NCBI RefSeq assembly: GCF_051106095.1 | Contig: NC_135783.1 | Span: 209,900,472 to 209,964,471 of the forward strand | Source: Pogona vitticeps | Taxonomy: Eukaryota > Chordata > Lepidosauria > Squamata > Agamidae | Length of the DNA: 64,000 nt | Reading direction: 5' to 3' | Part shown: positions 34,857-46,640 of the stretch, piece by piece | Layout: every line of letters starts with the position of its first letter | Numbering within the stretch: position 1 is the first letter of the stretch | Program-made: the position numbers and the translations under genes | Notes under the pieces: generated by a model | The model's input: only the letters and a program-made list of their open reading frames with translations | What the model was told of the DNA's origin: nothing | Databases searched by the model: none

Positions 34857-35390
34857 CAGTGGTTCTTAACCTTTTTGAAAGAAACACCCCCTTGAGCCAC
34901 TGAGGAAGTTATCATCGCCCCCCTCCCCGCGGTGATGATATCTTATTTATTTATTTATTTGTTTGTTTATTTACTTATTTACTTATTTACTTATTTACTT
35001 ATTTATTTAAGACACTTAAATCCAATGATCCCTGAAAACAAAATTAAATTCCAAGAAAATGAAATGCCCCCCAAAAAGTAACATTTAGTGATTTAGTTGC
35101 AAGTGAATATTAAGACACAAAAAGAAATATAAAAAGGGCATAAAAACAAATGCAGGAACTAAAAATTTCAAGACAAAACGTCTGAAACTAAATTAAAATT
35201 GGAGGAAAATATATATTCATGCACACTGTAAAAAGGCTGCAGCCATCTTCACAGGTTTGGCTTGCTCCAGCGCCCCCCTACCACCCCCCTTCTGCTCCAG
35301 CGCCCCCATGCCACCCCTTTTCGTTCTACCGCCCCCCTGAAAAATGAAATCACCCCCGGGGGGCATTATCGCCCACGTTAAGAACCACTG
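34857..35390. mobile_element. hAT-type MITE, complete ends
   Basis: Left end CAGTGGTTCTTAACCTTTTT; right end GCCCACGTTAAGAACCACTG. An exact 8-bp duplication ATCTACAC flanks it (34,849-34,856 and 35,391-35,398). It is 534 bp long and non-coding. It contains a TTTA/TTTG tandem stretch (34,943-35,010) and a C-rich segment with repeated CCAGCGCCCCC. Internal GCCCCC motifs near both ends suggest longer subterminal repeats. Confidence 0.88.
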
Positions 35391-35640
35391 ATCTACACCA
35401 TAGTGGCAAATGTCAGGTCATGAGGCTGTATTCAGTCTTCCTGGGCTCCCAATGTGGCCCTTTAGGGCTCCCTTGATGGCCACGGCCATGCCCCTTCCCT
35501 ACAGGACACCATCATTTGGTGGCTTCTAAGCTTTTGTGTTACCTTTCAGCTTCTAGAGGGTGAAATGACCTTCCTGGCAGTAAAAGCTTTTTTAAAAAAA
35601 ATAAATGGTAACATTTTGGTTGCCTCTCTTTTGTCTTTAG

Positions 35641-35708
35641 TTCCCCCACCTTTGGAATGTGGTATCCAAGAATTTCTTCCAAAATGGAGTAGAGCACTCC
35701 AGCAGAAA
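35641..35708 (+). CDS. Candidate internal exon (68 bp), unidentified
   Basis: The acceptor is a pyrimidine-rich TTGCCTCTCTTTTGTCTTTAG ending at 35,640 (21 bases with AG). The donor AAA|GTAAGT at 35,709 is the consensus. Two frames are open. One gives FPHLWNVVSKNFFQNGVEHS, and its leftover two bases join in phase to the candidate exon at 36,267. The other gives PPPLECGIQEFLPKWSRALQ but would hit a stop in that next exon. No family recognised. It could equally be a non-coding RNA exon or chance. Confidence 0.25.
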
Positions 35709-36266
35709 GTAAGTTTACAACCAGATATAAAGCTCAATATGTTTGAGAAAGAATTCTTGGTCATTCTATGAGTCATAACTTGTAATCTATGTTGCAGAAA
35801 GAAACAATAACATCAGCCTCAAAGGCAAACTATAGAAAGTATAGAAACTCCTGAAATAGAGGGGAAAGGTAGGCAACAGCTGGTCTTACCAGCTCTGTGG
35901 TAACTTGATCCTATGGGCCCCAAGCTCCCATCAGTTTGGCACAGACTGTCTCAATACTCCCATTTTCCTCCTTAACAAATCAGGGGGAGGCAGTGGTCAC
36001 CACTTCTGCTGCCCCAACATGGACTTTCCTCTCCACTCAGTGAGAAGGAATTCACCAGGATCCAGTGGCTCCTAGATTCCTGTCAGCAAAATAGTTTACA
36101 ATGGCACCAATGTTTTCAGCCACAGAACATGTTCAGGACCTTTGTTTCATGCCTGAATGCTAACTCTAGGTATTTATCAAGCCATGAATCCAATTCTAAA
36201 GCATCCTTCATTATGCAGTGAGTAAATCATATTCCATCTTGTCAACACACCATGTTTTAATTACAG

Positions 36267-36414
36267 GTGCCGCAAGTTCACTGAAGCTGACCTGAGAAAT
36301 GCCTGGATGTATTTGACACACTATCCTGTTGCCATGTCTTGGCAGCACCTACAAGAAATGTGTAGGGAAAATGATGAAACAAGAAGAAAAAAACCCCCAC
36401 AGGCTCACCATTAG
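36267..36414 (+). CDS. Candidate terminal exon, unidentified
   Basis: It follows a TTTTAATTACAG acceptor. After one base completing the previous codon it encodes CRKFTEADLRNAWMYLTHYP, VAMSWQHLQEMCRE and NDETRRKKPPQAHH before TAG at 36,412-36,414 (48 codons). No domain is recognised and no clear poly(A) signal lies just downstream. Phase agreement with the 35,641 exon is suggestive only. Confidence 0.22.
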
Positions 36415-36650
36415 CAAATAATGTACATAACCAAGAGTTTTTAGCAGCCAGCTTGTTTTGTCTTGTAGCAAGGTACAGAGCAGGTTGTTTGTGACTAGAT
36501 GTTTTCAGCTATCACATTAATGCACATTTAATTCTCTGTCAAAGGGCTCCAGTTTTTGTTGTCTCCAGTTTTTCTGAGGTTATTCTGGCATTTTTTTGGT
36601 TGCAGATCTGGAGAGGTCATTCCAGTATTGGCTTCTACCTAGAGCAGTGA

Positions 36651-36760
36651 TGGCGAACCTATGGAACGCGTGCCACAGGTGGGATGCAGAGACCTCTCCA
36701 TCAGCATGTGAGCCATAAGTCACTGGATCGCTACACCCCCCGGAGCTCAGGATCGTAAAC
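36651..36760 (+). mobile_element. hAT-type element, left end only
   Basis: CAGTGATGGCGAACCTATGG and AACGCGTGCCACAGGTGG form the left end of a common hAT MITE family. No matching right end is found within 1 kb, so it is truncated. Confidence 0.6.
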
Positions 36761-36940
36761 CACCTATCCCTGCTACTTTGCTTTGTTGCGGCATTTGTAA
36801 ACCAGGCACTTGTAAATCAGTTATTTTGAAGATCATAGATAAAGCTTCTTTATTGTTCATTGCTGTAGAAGAGCCCGCAGCAGTTAATCCAGCAGTTAAT
36901 CCGGCTTGTGAATTGCTACTTCTGCTGAACTTGAGTGCAG

Positions 36941-37049
36941 GCAGGAGGGAAGGCTCCAATTAAGGTGGGAATGAAGGCACAAGAGAGAAACGGGTGGATT
37001 CATCAAGCTTGTTTAAATGTAAGATTGTAGAAAATTTAGGGAGGGAAGG

Positions 37050-37097
<48 letters not shown>

Positions 37098-37419
37098 CGA
37101 GCGAGAGAGAGAGAGACTGACTTTCATAAAACCATGAAAAAAAATGACATGACTTCAAGCAGGAGGGCAGCCTCCAATTAAGGCAGGAAGGAAGGTGCGA
37201 GAGAGGGACGGGTGATTTCATCAAGCTTTTTAAAATATAATGAGAGGAAACAGGGACATAGTGAGCTGAAACAACTGATTGTAGAAAATTTAGGGAGTCA
37301 GGGAGGGTGCGGGTGTGGTTTTCATAAAACCACAAAAAAGGAACCTTCCAAAGTCTGTGTGAGAGTGAATGAGTGAGTGAAATACTGACTCATAAAACCA
37401 CGAAAAAAGGAACCTTCCA

Positions 37420-37502
<83 letters not shown>

Positions 37503-37540
37503 TCTTTCATAAAACCACAAAAAAGGAACCTTCCAAAGTT
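36941..37540. repeat. Local tandem-duplication cluster with TG/GA tracts
   Basis: Unit 1 (about 36,941-37,045) begins GCAGGAGGGAAGGCTCCAAT and ends GATTGTAGAAAATTTAGGG. It recurs, diverged and extended, at about 37,160-37,310. Unit 2 (TTCATAAAACCACAAAAAAG plus GAACCTTCCAAAGT) occurs at 37,319-37,354, 37,387-37,423 and 37,505-37,540, with a shorter copy at 37,122. TG-then-GA dinucleotide tracts follow at 37,051-37,117 and 37,424-37,499. A mosaic produced by repeated local duplication. Confidence 0.85.
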
Positions 37541-37579
37541 TGCTTTGACTGCAACACCAAACAAAGGGTCTTACAAACA

Positions 37580-37735
37580 AAAGACTGTGCCTTTCTTTAT
37601 TGAGTTAATCCATCTCATGTGCAGTCTTCCTCTTTTCCTACTACGTTGCATTTTTTCCTGCATTGCTGCCTTTTCCAGTGATCTTGTCTTCTCATGATGC
37701 CACTGTAGTACAATACCCTTTGCTTGGTTATTTTA
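37580..37735 (-). mobile_element. Diverged RTE-like LINE fragment
   Basis: AGTTAATCCATCTCATGTGC, TCTTCCTCTTTTCCTACTAC and CTTGTCTTCTCATGATG follow the order seen in the RTE-like copies at 29.17-29.26 and 61.77-61.87 kb. Confidence 0.5.
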
Positions 37736-37744
37736 GCTTTTAGT

Positions 37745-38460
37745 GAGAGTCCAGTTCTGCCTGTTCCTCGATGAGGGTTCCCTCAGGACATTGGTGCAAG
37801 CACTGGTCATCTCTCAGATCAACCACTGCAGTGCTGTCTATGTGGGGCTTTGCTTGAAGCTGACACAGAGATTACAGTGTGTCTAGAATGTGGCTGTCAG
37901 ATTGGTGACTGGTTTGAGCAAATATGAGCGTATCACTCCACTTCTAGTTTGCCTCCACATGTTACCCATTGTGTCCCAGATCAGGTTCAAGGTTCGAACA
38001 CTTACGTATTAAGCTTTTGACAGTTTGGGACCACATTGGTTGCCAGAGCGTCCGATCCTAACGTCATCTGCCCAACCCACCAGATCCTCCCAGACCACGC
38101 TCCTCTGTGTTGCTACCCCGAGAGAGGCCCAAAAGTCTTCTACTAGTGGCAGGGCCTTCTCCCTGGTGGCTCCAACTTTATGGAATCAGCTCCTGGAGGA
38201 GCTATGCCTGGCTCCCTTCAGAAAAAAAACGTAAGACATTTCTCTTGAAGGAGGCCTTTCATACAGACCTGGGATGATACCTTGTTTACTCCCAGTTTTG
38301 CTGCTTTTATAAATTATTCTGGTGCCATTGGGTTTTCATACGGTTAGCATTGTTAATTTGGATTTTTCTTCCAGTTCGTTTTAACTTCTTGTTAGACTGC
38401 CCAGAATAATGATTTTGCACTAATGAATTGGTATACAAACAAATCAACAATAGCACCTCT
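37745..38460 (+). mobile_element. L2-type LINE 3' end, old
   Basis: The plus-strand reading shows QALVISQINHCSAVYVGL, then LPIVSQIRFKVRTLTY and SGRAFSLVAPTLWNQLLEEL, the same order as the younger L2-type copy at 58 kb (VISRLDHCNTLYVGL ... AFSAVAPRLWNNLPLEI). Stops break the frame several times. The 3' UTR continues to about 38,460. Confidence 0.75.
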
Positions 38461-38904
38461 GCATGTTTCCCCATATGCTGCCATGTATACCAGAGGAGGA
38501 AGACAAAAGTGGTCTAGCTCATATTATTATTATTTTTTTAATCTATCCCAGATTTTTAAATATTCTATAGGAGCCAAGTCATGATGGGAAACGGTGGCAT
38601 GTCAGCAGCATTGGGTAGTGAGCCTAGAGGGCAGCTGTTTCCTGCCTCAAATGGCAGAACAGCTTGGCCCATCGCTGCAATGCAGCCATAGATATGGTGG
38701 CTCAGTATAAAGATCTAAGGCCACTGAGAGAGGCTGGCCTCGCATTCCGGTGAAATTAGGTCCTAGCCAAAAGCATTCGGGAACTGCACTGTGTGTTCCA
38801 TTTTTTTATTTAACATTCTTTATCTTTTGGCTTTTGGAGATCCGTACTCACAGTAATGTCTGTAAGGATTGTCCTCCTGCTACTGTTTTGTTATGTTGTT
38901 AGCA

Positions 38905-39240
38905 TAGCCAAGCTGTGATGAACCCTACCCAGCTCGTCATTAAATTACAAAGCATGTCTCCTCATAATGGTCTGAAATTGGTGAAATATTGTCTGGCGAC
39001 AAGGTCACATTACTTAATTTTGGGAGACGAGAATCCGGGATTTGTAAAAAGACAGCTAATGCTAAGTATGGAGGCTAATGAGAAAGCTGCTGGCATATTA
39101 CATCTTCCTATTTAGTTCTTTGAGAGGATTTCATATCATAATTATGGGTCAGAGGAAAGGAAATCACTGCCTCTGTGACACAGGCTTGCTCTTGAATTAT
39201 TAACACTGAGGTGAATTGCAGCTCTAAAGGTTCCTCAAAA
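38905..39240. promoter_or_regulatory. Possible conserved non-coding element
   Basis: A repeat-free stretch with several TAAT-type homeodomain cores (CATTACTTAATTTTG, GCTAATGCTAAG, GGCTAATGAG). The balanced composition is unlike its neighbours. There is no alignment, so this is only a candidate. Confidence 0.2.
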
Positions 39241-40786
39241 GAAGAAAAGGCAGCCCAGCTTTGCAGCAAACCTCATTCTGATGGCTGCAACTCTGTGCTG
39301 GCAACTGACAAGAAAAACCACAAGCTTGCCTCATAATCATAATCAGTGCTTACCCCCCCAGAATCCAAGCAAACTGGATTAAATGCCAAATCAGGGTTCC
39401 AGTCAAATGCTTTAAAGAAAACAGAAGGAAGGAGCATTCCAAGGAAGGAGCATTCCAGAAGAATGCTTGAAATGCCCAAATGTGACTCCCTAGTTCCCTC
39501 CTTGTCTACCCTTGATTTCTATAAACAACAAAGGGTATTATAGGGGAGAGGAAGGAGTAATTTTCTGGTAATGAAGATCACCGAGGCTTTCCAGAAGTGG
39601 TTTTTGACCTTCAGCTCCAATCAGCCCTAAGTAATATTGCTAGTGGCGAAGAATTATGGGAGTTACAGTCCAAAAACATCTGGCCACTCTAGGTATAGAC
39701 TGAGGGCCTGTCCAGACTAGCCTTTTTTTGTATTGGGGGGCAATGTGCCATTAAACATCCTTTTTTGGTCCAAACAGCAAACAACCCCTTCTAACCTCAT
39801 CAACTGTCAATAACGCTCTTCTTCTGCTCTTCTGCAGAGGGTCAGGGTTTGTGAATTCTTTTTTATGTTACTCTTCTCTCCCTCTGTCAGTGCTTTTCCA
39901 TTTTCTCCCTTCCCCATTCCTTGCTTCCCTTCCCTCCTTCCCTCTATTCCATTGGAATCTGCAGCCACAGTGGCAGAGGCTGCTTAGAGGCTATCTTTCA
40001 GCTAAACAGGCTAAATAAGGAGCATGCAAAGAAGAATGCATGCCCTTGCTGGGCCTGAAAGGAGTGTAACAGCTCTTAAACGGGAAAGATGTCTCAATCT
40101 AAGTAGAAACATATGCTGACACAATTGTTTAAAAAATCCAAATTAAAGTTTACAGTTCAGTTAATCACCCCCCCTCTCTCTTACACATACACATACACAC
40201 AGAGTCAGATCACACACATTCCCTAGAACAGCCCTTAAACGAGTACTCTGGGACTGCAATCTTATATCCATTTAGCTGACTATAATCCCCATAAATCTCA
40301 AATGGATTTACTCCTGAGTAGAGTTGTATACAATTGCACTGTTAAAATGCAAATTAAGATTAATCAAACACCAAGCAAAAGCCTGTAAATCCTTTTTTCC
40401 CCAGATCTGTTTAAATTCTGGATTGAAACTTCTTTGTCTTTCATGTCAAAAATCTTTCTACTCAAATACTGTAATTCTTTCTCCTGAAAAAAATTCATAA
40501 CTGTCATAATCAAGCTTTGTTTGATTAAACAGAGTCACACTTACATAAAATTTTGAAGAAAATAGATGCATCATATAGCCAAAACATTTATAAAGCGAAA
40601 CATTTAATTAAGACAGTATGGGTTCATTTGTGCTAGCTCTTTTAGAGCAAGCTGGTGTGGTCTAAAAAGGGTTGCTTGAAGTTGGGTGGAGATGTGTTGT
40701 GCTATTCGTTGCAATCCTCACATCCATATGGACCTCTAGCAGCCCTATTTAGTTCATCTTCTTTGTTCTCCTGTCAGTTTCTAACA

Positions 40787-40823
40787 TCGTGAAGTGGCTT
40801 AATAAGTGAGCCACTTCACAATA
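40787..40823. repeat. Short hairpin
   Basis: ATCGTGAAGTGGCT pairs with AGCCACTTCACAAT (13 of 14) around a 9-base loop. Too far from any gene to call a terminator. Confidence 0.6.
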
Positions 40824-41505
40824 TCAGCAAATGGAACACTTCCCGTGCTCCTTGGTGTATGTACAAGGAAAATGAAATTAACTTTTTTTAAACGCAGCTA
40901 GACCATCGCTGATTCACTGCATCACTTAAATTAAATTTTAAAAAATACATTTCTTTGCCTTGTCTGAAACACCAATTAAGAAACTGCTCATAATGATTTC
41001 TTGGTCCATTCCCAAGTATCACATGCATTGGGAAGAGACCAAACTACAGCAAACCTATCTGTAAAAAAAAAAAAGTGGAAACCCATGACAAAGGCTGAGA
41101 AATGTGCCGGTAGGCATGCTCTGGGGATGGATTAACTTGCTTTAGCAATTACATTGTCTGATTGCCAGAAGAAAGAATGAACCAATCTGTCTGCAGCACC
41201 TCAAACAGTAGGACAGATGCCTGTGATCAAACCCTATTTAGGATACATTTCTTGAGATGATCCAGAACATTTTGCTGCCTGGCTCCAGACAAAGTACCAT
41301 CGGCTTGTGTTGCTTTGGCTTCTGAGGCAACACACAGTTCCTTCCTTCATTCCATCTTATTACTGTAAAAATTGTAAAACATTTCAAATATAAATTGAAT
41401 GTATAACAATTGGCTGCCATTTCATGGTACCCAAAATTAGCTACCTGAAATAGTTACCTTCCTCTACATAATGGTAGGGCCAACCATGTTCCACAAAGGA
41501 AATGT

Positions 41506-42316
41506 TCATTCGTTTAGTCGTTTAGTTGTGTCCGATTCTTTGTGACCCCATGGACCAGAGCACGCCAGGCCCTCCTATCTTCCACTGCTTCCCATAGTTG
41601 TGTCAATTTCATGTTGGTTGCTTCGCAAACACTGTCCAGCCATCTCATCTCTGTCATCCCCTTCTCCTCTTGCCGTCACACTTTCCTACCATCAAGGTCT
41701 TTTCCAAGGAGTCTTCTCTTCTCATGAGATGGCCAAAGTACTGGAGCCTCTGCTTCAGGATCTGACCTTCCAGTGAGCACTCAGGGTTGATTTCCTTTAG
41801 AATTGATAGGTTTGTTCTCCTTGCAGTCCAGGGGACTCTCAAGAGCCTCCTCCAGCACCACAATTCAAAGGCATCAGTTCTTCGGCGGTCTGCTTTCTTT
41901 ATTGTCCAGTTCTCACTTCCATACGTCACGACAGGAAAAACCATAGCTTTGACTATTCGGACTTTTGTTGGCAAGGTGATGTCTCTGCTCTTTAAGATGC
42001 TGTCGAGGTTTGTCATCGCTTTCCTCCCAAGAAGAAGGCGTCTTTTAATTTCGTGGCTGCTGTCTCCATCTGCAGTGATCATGGAGCCCAAGAAAGTAAA
42101 ATCTGTCACTGCCTCCATATCTTCCCCTTCAATTTCCCAGGAGGTGATGGGACCAGTGGCCATGATCTTAGTTTTTTTGATGTTGAGTTTCAGGCCGTTT
42201 TTTGCACTCTCCTCTTTCAGCCTCATTACAAGGTTCTTTAATTCCTCCTCACTTTCTGCCATCAGAGTGGTATCATCTGCATATTGGAGGTTGTTGATAT
42301 TTCTTCCGGCAATCCA
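41506..42316 (-). mobile_element. BovB LINE, 5'-truncated, with target duplication
   Basis: Minus-strand BovB 3' end, 811 bp. It is flanked by GAAATGT at 41,499-41,505 and 42,317-42,323. It begins within the RT palm (GRNINNLQYADDTTLMAE read at about 42,260-42,310) and ends at the TTTAGTCGTTTAGTTGTG tail. The open frame 41,654-42,262 covers the post-YADD region and C-terminal domain. After KRRRG it shifts frame before the end. It is close in sequence to the 2.0 and 22.4 kb copies. Confidence 0.9.
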
Positions 42317-42323
42317 GAAATGT

Positions 42324-42509
42324 GATCAGCATTTACTCCCAAACAGACAGGAGAAGCGGCATGTAAATGTCAAGAGAAGGTTCTTGCCTTATACTAATAC
42401 TGGCGGCAAATTAGCATGCACAAATGTTGTTATATTCAAGGAGTGCTTGGCACATGCTGAGTGTATTGCCAGTGGCTGTTTCCTTGAAAGTGTTACATGC
42501 ATTAGAAGA

Positions 42510-42549
<40 letters not shown>

Positions 42550-43954
42550 ATTTTAGGAAGCGATTATGCAAGTATTTTGGTTCATTTTTGTGAAATACTC
42601 CAAAAGTACCCCATTAAACACCTTGTAAACTTTCTTGTTAAAAGAAGGAAAATAAAATAAAATCCCCCACTTTCCCCTCCTTTTCATTGAAAGATACTGC
42701 AGCCTCTCAAGGATGTACTATTTCCCAGTGGCTTCAATTTAATGTTTTCCCTTGTTTTATGGCAATGTAAATTTAAAGCTGAAAATCATAACCTCCTGTT
42801 CTCATACCTCATGTTTTGACTACGGCATCCTTTCAAAAGAAAGAAAGCATTTTGTAATTCTACATGTACTCTTCTGGTACTGCAAATGGGGTGCCACTGA
42901 TGCTTCACCCTAAAGGGTGGGCTTTCAAATAGTATACAACACAAGTCACATGATCTTCCCCATCCTGTCTCTATTGTAGTTATTTCTTACAGTTCTAGCT
43001 GGTCCATTGATTTTGTCAGCAGATATGGAAGCTGGTGTTAGGATTACGGATAATCACTAACAGATAACTTTAGTGAAGCAAAGGTTTTGTTAAAGTAAAA
43101 TACAAACCCAACTGAGGGAAAAAGAAAGCAGAATCTTCTAACTTTAGCCACATGATAGAGCTACTTCAGCTACTAAAGTAGAGAGAGGAAGGAAGAGATG
43201 TACAAGTGGAGGGAAACCTGGAAATGTTGGTATACAAGTCAAAGAAGCAGCATAGCAGAATTTTCCAGGAAACCCTAACCAGGAGTCTTCCAGATGTATG
43301 TAGTACTGTATTCCTTCTGTTTGTAGAGAGTACCCTGATATCATCAGAAATTTCCCCTGCTTTCAGGTAATGTGTTTCCTGTCTTGCTTTGATTTTTTGC
43401 TTTTCTCCATCATGAATTACCACACCTTGTTGTCCCTCACAAAACCAAAACATATTTTGTGTAGCACTTTGCACTGAGGTGTGTTAGTGGAATGTAGTGC
43501 TGTGGCATTTCTCATATCCAGTGATGTCTGTGGTAAGAGCATCCCTATCAGAAGCATTTGTACTATTACCACCGAATATCACTGTAAGGAAAGGGTGGGT
43601 GGGTGGGAAGTAGTGAACGTGTCCCACAAAGGAAGGTGCCATATGGCAGAGAAAGAGAGGGCGAAATGGGAAATAGAGGAAAAACAGGTTAATCAGAGTC
43701 CAGGAAGATGATGGGCATCACGTTGGGAATGTGGAGGTAATGAGAAAGCACCAATTACCATAATGCATAATGGGAAAGAATAGAAGTGAAGGGAAGCAAA
43801 GGGTGATATGTGGAATTTTTTTGAAGACCCCTGACAATCGTTACCTCTGCTGCTTGACCGTGGTGCACAGTCACTCAGGCTAGCATGCCTGCCTCTTTCT
43901 TCATTTCCAAAAAGGTCCCATCATTCTGTATGACTTTGAAAAGAAGTGGTTCCC
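42324..43954. other. Unassigned DNA
   Basis: A (GA)n tract lies at about 42,506-42,544. Otherwise no repeat family or gene is recognised. Confidence 0.4.
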
Positions 43955-44058
43955 ACTTATATGGCTCTCCAGATGTTGTTGGGCATTTGACTCCCAAAAT
44001 CCTCAGTCATAAAGACTAATCGGCAGGGATGCCACTTTTGTAAAGGATTATGAGGCAT
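43955..44058. mobile_element. hAT-type MITE remnant
   Basis: AGTGGTTCCCACTTATATGG, CTCTCCAGATGTTGTTGGG and GACTCCCAAAATCCTCAG resemble the left part of the hAT MITE type at 6.65 kb. A SINE has inserted at its right side. Confidence 0.45.
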
Positions 44059-44196
44059 TCCGTGTCTAGTTACGTTGACCACGGAAGATTGTCTTCGGAC
44101 AAAACGCTAGCTCTATGGGTTGGAAACGGGGATGAGCACCGCCCCCTAGAGTCGAACACGACTGGAAAATTGTCAAAGGGAACCTTTACCTTTACC
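44059..44196 (+). mobile_element. tRNA SINE with BovB-like tail, 5'-truncated
   Basis: The sense-strand 3' part of the family at 18.8 kb: GGATGAGCACCGCCCCCTAG, AGTCGAACACGACTGG and the AACCTTTACCTTTACC tail. An exact 10-bp duplication TATGAGGCAT flanks it (44,049-44,058 and 44,197-44,206), proving a separate insertion. The tRNA-like head is missing. Confidence 0.85.
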
Positions 44197-44206
44197 TATG
44201 AGGCAT

Positions 44207-44527
44207 AGCTCTTAGAACATGGGCACAGACAATGAAAACCCTTAGCCCAGCCATGGCGGGCAATCAGTGTTCTGCCAGTGTTGTAAGAATCAGCACATTC
44301 AGGATGCTGGAGAGGGGGTTAGTGTAGACATGGCTATCCTTTAAATCTAGCATTAGAGCCCAGAATATACTCAAATTCTCTTTTAATCTCTGCAAACAGT
44401 AAGATTTGATGTGTGGATTTCCTATAGGTTGAGCTGAGTTGCCACACTTCTTTATGGAATAAGATTTACACAATTGAGAATTTTTATTTTTTTGTTCCTA
44501 TAAAGCTTTGGTGAAGTAAGGTCTTAA
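44207..44527. other. No recognised feature
   Basis: Short unassigned stretch between a SINE and a MITE. Confidence 0.4.
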
Positions 44528-44529
44528 TA

Positions 44530-44948
44530 CAGTGGTACCTCGACCTGAGAATGTCCCTACATATGAACGATTCGAGTTAAGAATGGCTCCGTTCGTAAAA
44601 AGTTGCTTTGACTTGAGAACGAAGCCTCAACTTAAGAACAAACAAACAAAGAAAAAACCTTTCCTGCCCCTTTTTTGACCTAAGTCCACCTTAGGTCAAA
44701 AGAAGAAAAAATTAAAAATAAAAACTGCCCCCTAGTGGTAGATATGGATTAACCAGCTTTGCATTGGTTCCTATGGGAACTAATGCTTTGACTTAAGATT
44801 AGCGCCTCAATTTAAGAACGAAAAACAGGAGATACGGATTAAATGGTTTTCAGTGCATTCCTATGGGAAATGGTGCTTCAACTTAAGACGTTTCAATTTA
44901 AAAACGCAGTCCCAATACGGATTAAGTTATTAAATTGAGGTACCACTG
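44530..44948. mobile_element. Mariner-like MITE
   Basis: It starts CAGTGGTACCTCGACCTGAG and ends AAATTGAGGTACCACTG, with TA on both sides (44,528-44,529 and 44,949-44,950). It is 419 bp. The inside is built of repeated variants of CGACTTGAGAACG and TTCCTATGGGAA and cannot encode a protein. It shares ends and body with 50,743-51,182. Confidence 0.88.
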
Positions 44949-45904
44949 TAACACCTTTCGCCATGGAGAGCATTCAAAGCTTACTATCATAATCCAGTCT
45001 CAAAATCTCAACAGATATTCCTGAATGCACTGATCAGAAGTTCTGTTTCTGTATTTCATTCTGGGGCCATTTGGGAAAAGAATAATTTGCTTCTGCCTCT
45101 TTTCTCTGTAACTAATTAACCAGAATATCATCATTCAGGTGGAAAAATCTGTCTGTTGTAGGTTTTTATTCCTGTAACAGAATTGGGGAGGCACGTCAAA
45201 CATAGTTTTCATAATGACAACAATATTAATAGTAACAATAATAATGGCTTGAATAGTAAGATAGGCAACTTTTGGAAAGTTCACAAAAGGGGATGCTCCT
45301 GTCCCGTCTTCCCTGCTGCATTTGTCATCCTCAGTCTCACGTTATTCAAGAAGGCGCCATCCTCCTTCTGGAAAGGCTGATAGCAAGGTTCAAGTTGCTG
45401 TAGGGGACAGGAGACTTTCCTTCCACAAACTTCCTTGAAGTTAACTGACCATAGAATCTGAGCCAAAATCCACATCAGTGACAGTCTCTTGAATATGTTT
45501 GTCTCCCAAAGGAAATTCTCAGCAACATTGTTTACTGTTTATAAAGGATCAAATAAAGCCCCCCCCTCCCTGCCTCTCCAAATAATGTATGGTTCTCAGT
45601 GGTGGTGTCCTTAATTCATGACTGAGAAACAGTCCAACTTCTGCATGCTTATTTCTTTTGCACAGGACTCCAGCCTTGGCCTCTTTCAGGGCTGGAGAAT
45701 TTGGGGCTCTCAAGATGTTTTAGACTACAACTTTCTGGACTCCCGAACATTCTTCACACTCACTCAGTGCTTTGGGGAGTTCAAACATCTGGACAGCCAG
45801 ATCTCCCCACCCCTCGCCATATGTTGAATAACAGCTAGTTGCTCGTATCGTCTCCCATCCCAAATAAATAAATAAATACAATGTACGTGTGCAGTAACAG
45901 CATA

Positions 45905-46640
45905 TTTCTTTTTAATGTTTCCTTTGGCTCTTAACAAAAATAAAAGACGGCGGCTGAAATTCTTTTCCAGTTGCTGACTAAATTTACTTCTGCTCCAACT
46001 TTCTGATAAGCCTAGGCTATCTCACATGGATGTCACTTTGTCTAGGACTGCAGATGTCTGTGGTATGCAAACATCCACATACAATAATGTTATCCCAGCT
46101 TAACTTTCTCTTAGGAAAAAAAAAAGTTGGCAGAGGCAGGCTGGAGACTTCTTGAGGCTGTGGAATTTCCTGCCAAATCAAGACTGTTTTAAGGAAACCG
46201 AGGGCTCAGAACGAGCCCTATTCTTTTATTTTTAAGGGTCGGGTTTGCAAAAGTTATTTACATCTACAAAAACAATGTGACTTTTAAAAAAATTAGAGAG
46301 AGTTAAAGTTAGGCTTGCTTTCATGCATTTATTTAGACAAACTATATTTTATTTTGATTGTCCCGGAGCTACAAAGCCTTGTTACAGACCAGCAAGCCCT
46401 TCTGAGCCTTTGTTAGGCTGTGGGTGTTGGTAATGTAAACAAACTGCTGTAGGTCCTTTTTCTCCTCTCTCTTAAAGGACCAATCATATGATGCTGTCCT
46501 GCATGCTGAATGGGAAACCCCCTTGGAAAGCCTTTGCAGGGCCCTTGGTATCGTTTTACCGTGACCGGAGAAACAGGAATGAACTGGCTAAATAAACAAG
46601 TAGTAAATTTAACCTATCTTCAGCTGCAGGCAAAGTCTTA
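45905..46640. promoter_or_regulatory. Possible conserved non-coding element
   Basis: A repeat-free block with forkhead-like GTAAACAAAC (46,435), a CCAAT-type GACCAATCATATGATG (46,479) and other transcription-factor-like words. There is no sustained open frame. Candidate only, since conservation cannot be tested here. Confidence 0.2.

Larger units (their letters stand above)
35399..36650. other. Single-copy-looking DNA with candidate exons
   Basis: No transposon remnants are recognised. It contains the two possible exons listed separately. Confidence 0.35.
38461..41498. other. Mostly single-copy-looking DNA
   Basis: No gene recognised. It contains a possible conserved non-coding segment (38,905-39,240), a weak MITE-like trace at about 39,590-39,700 (TCTGGCCACTCTAGG side) and a small hairpin at 40,787. 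Confidence 0.4.
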
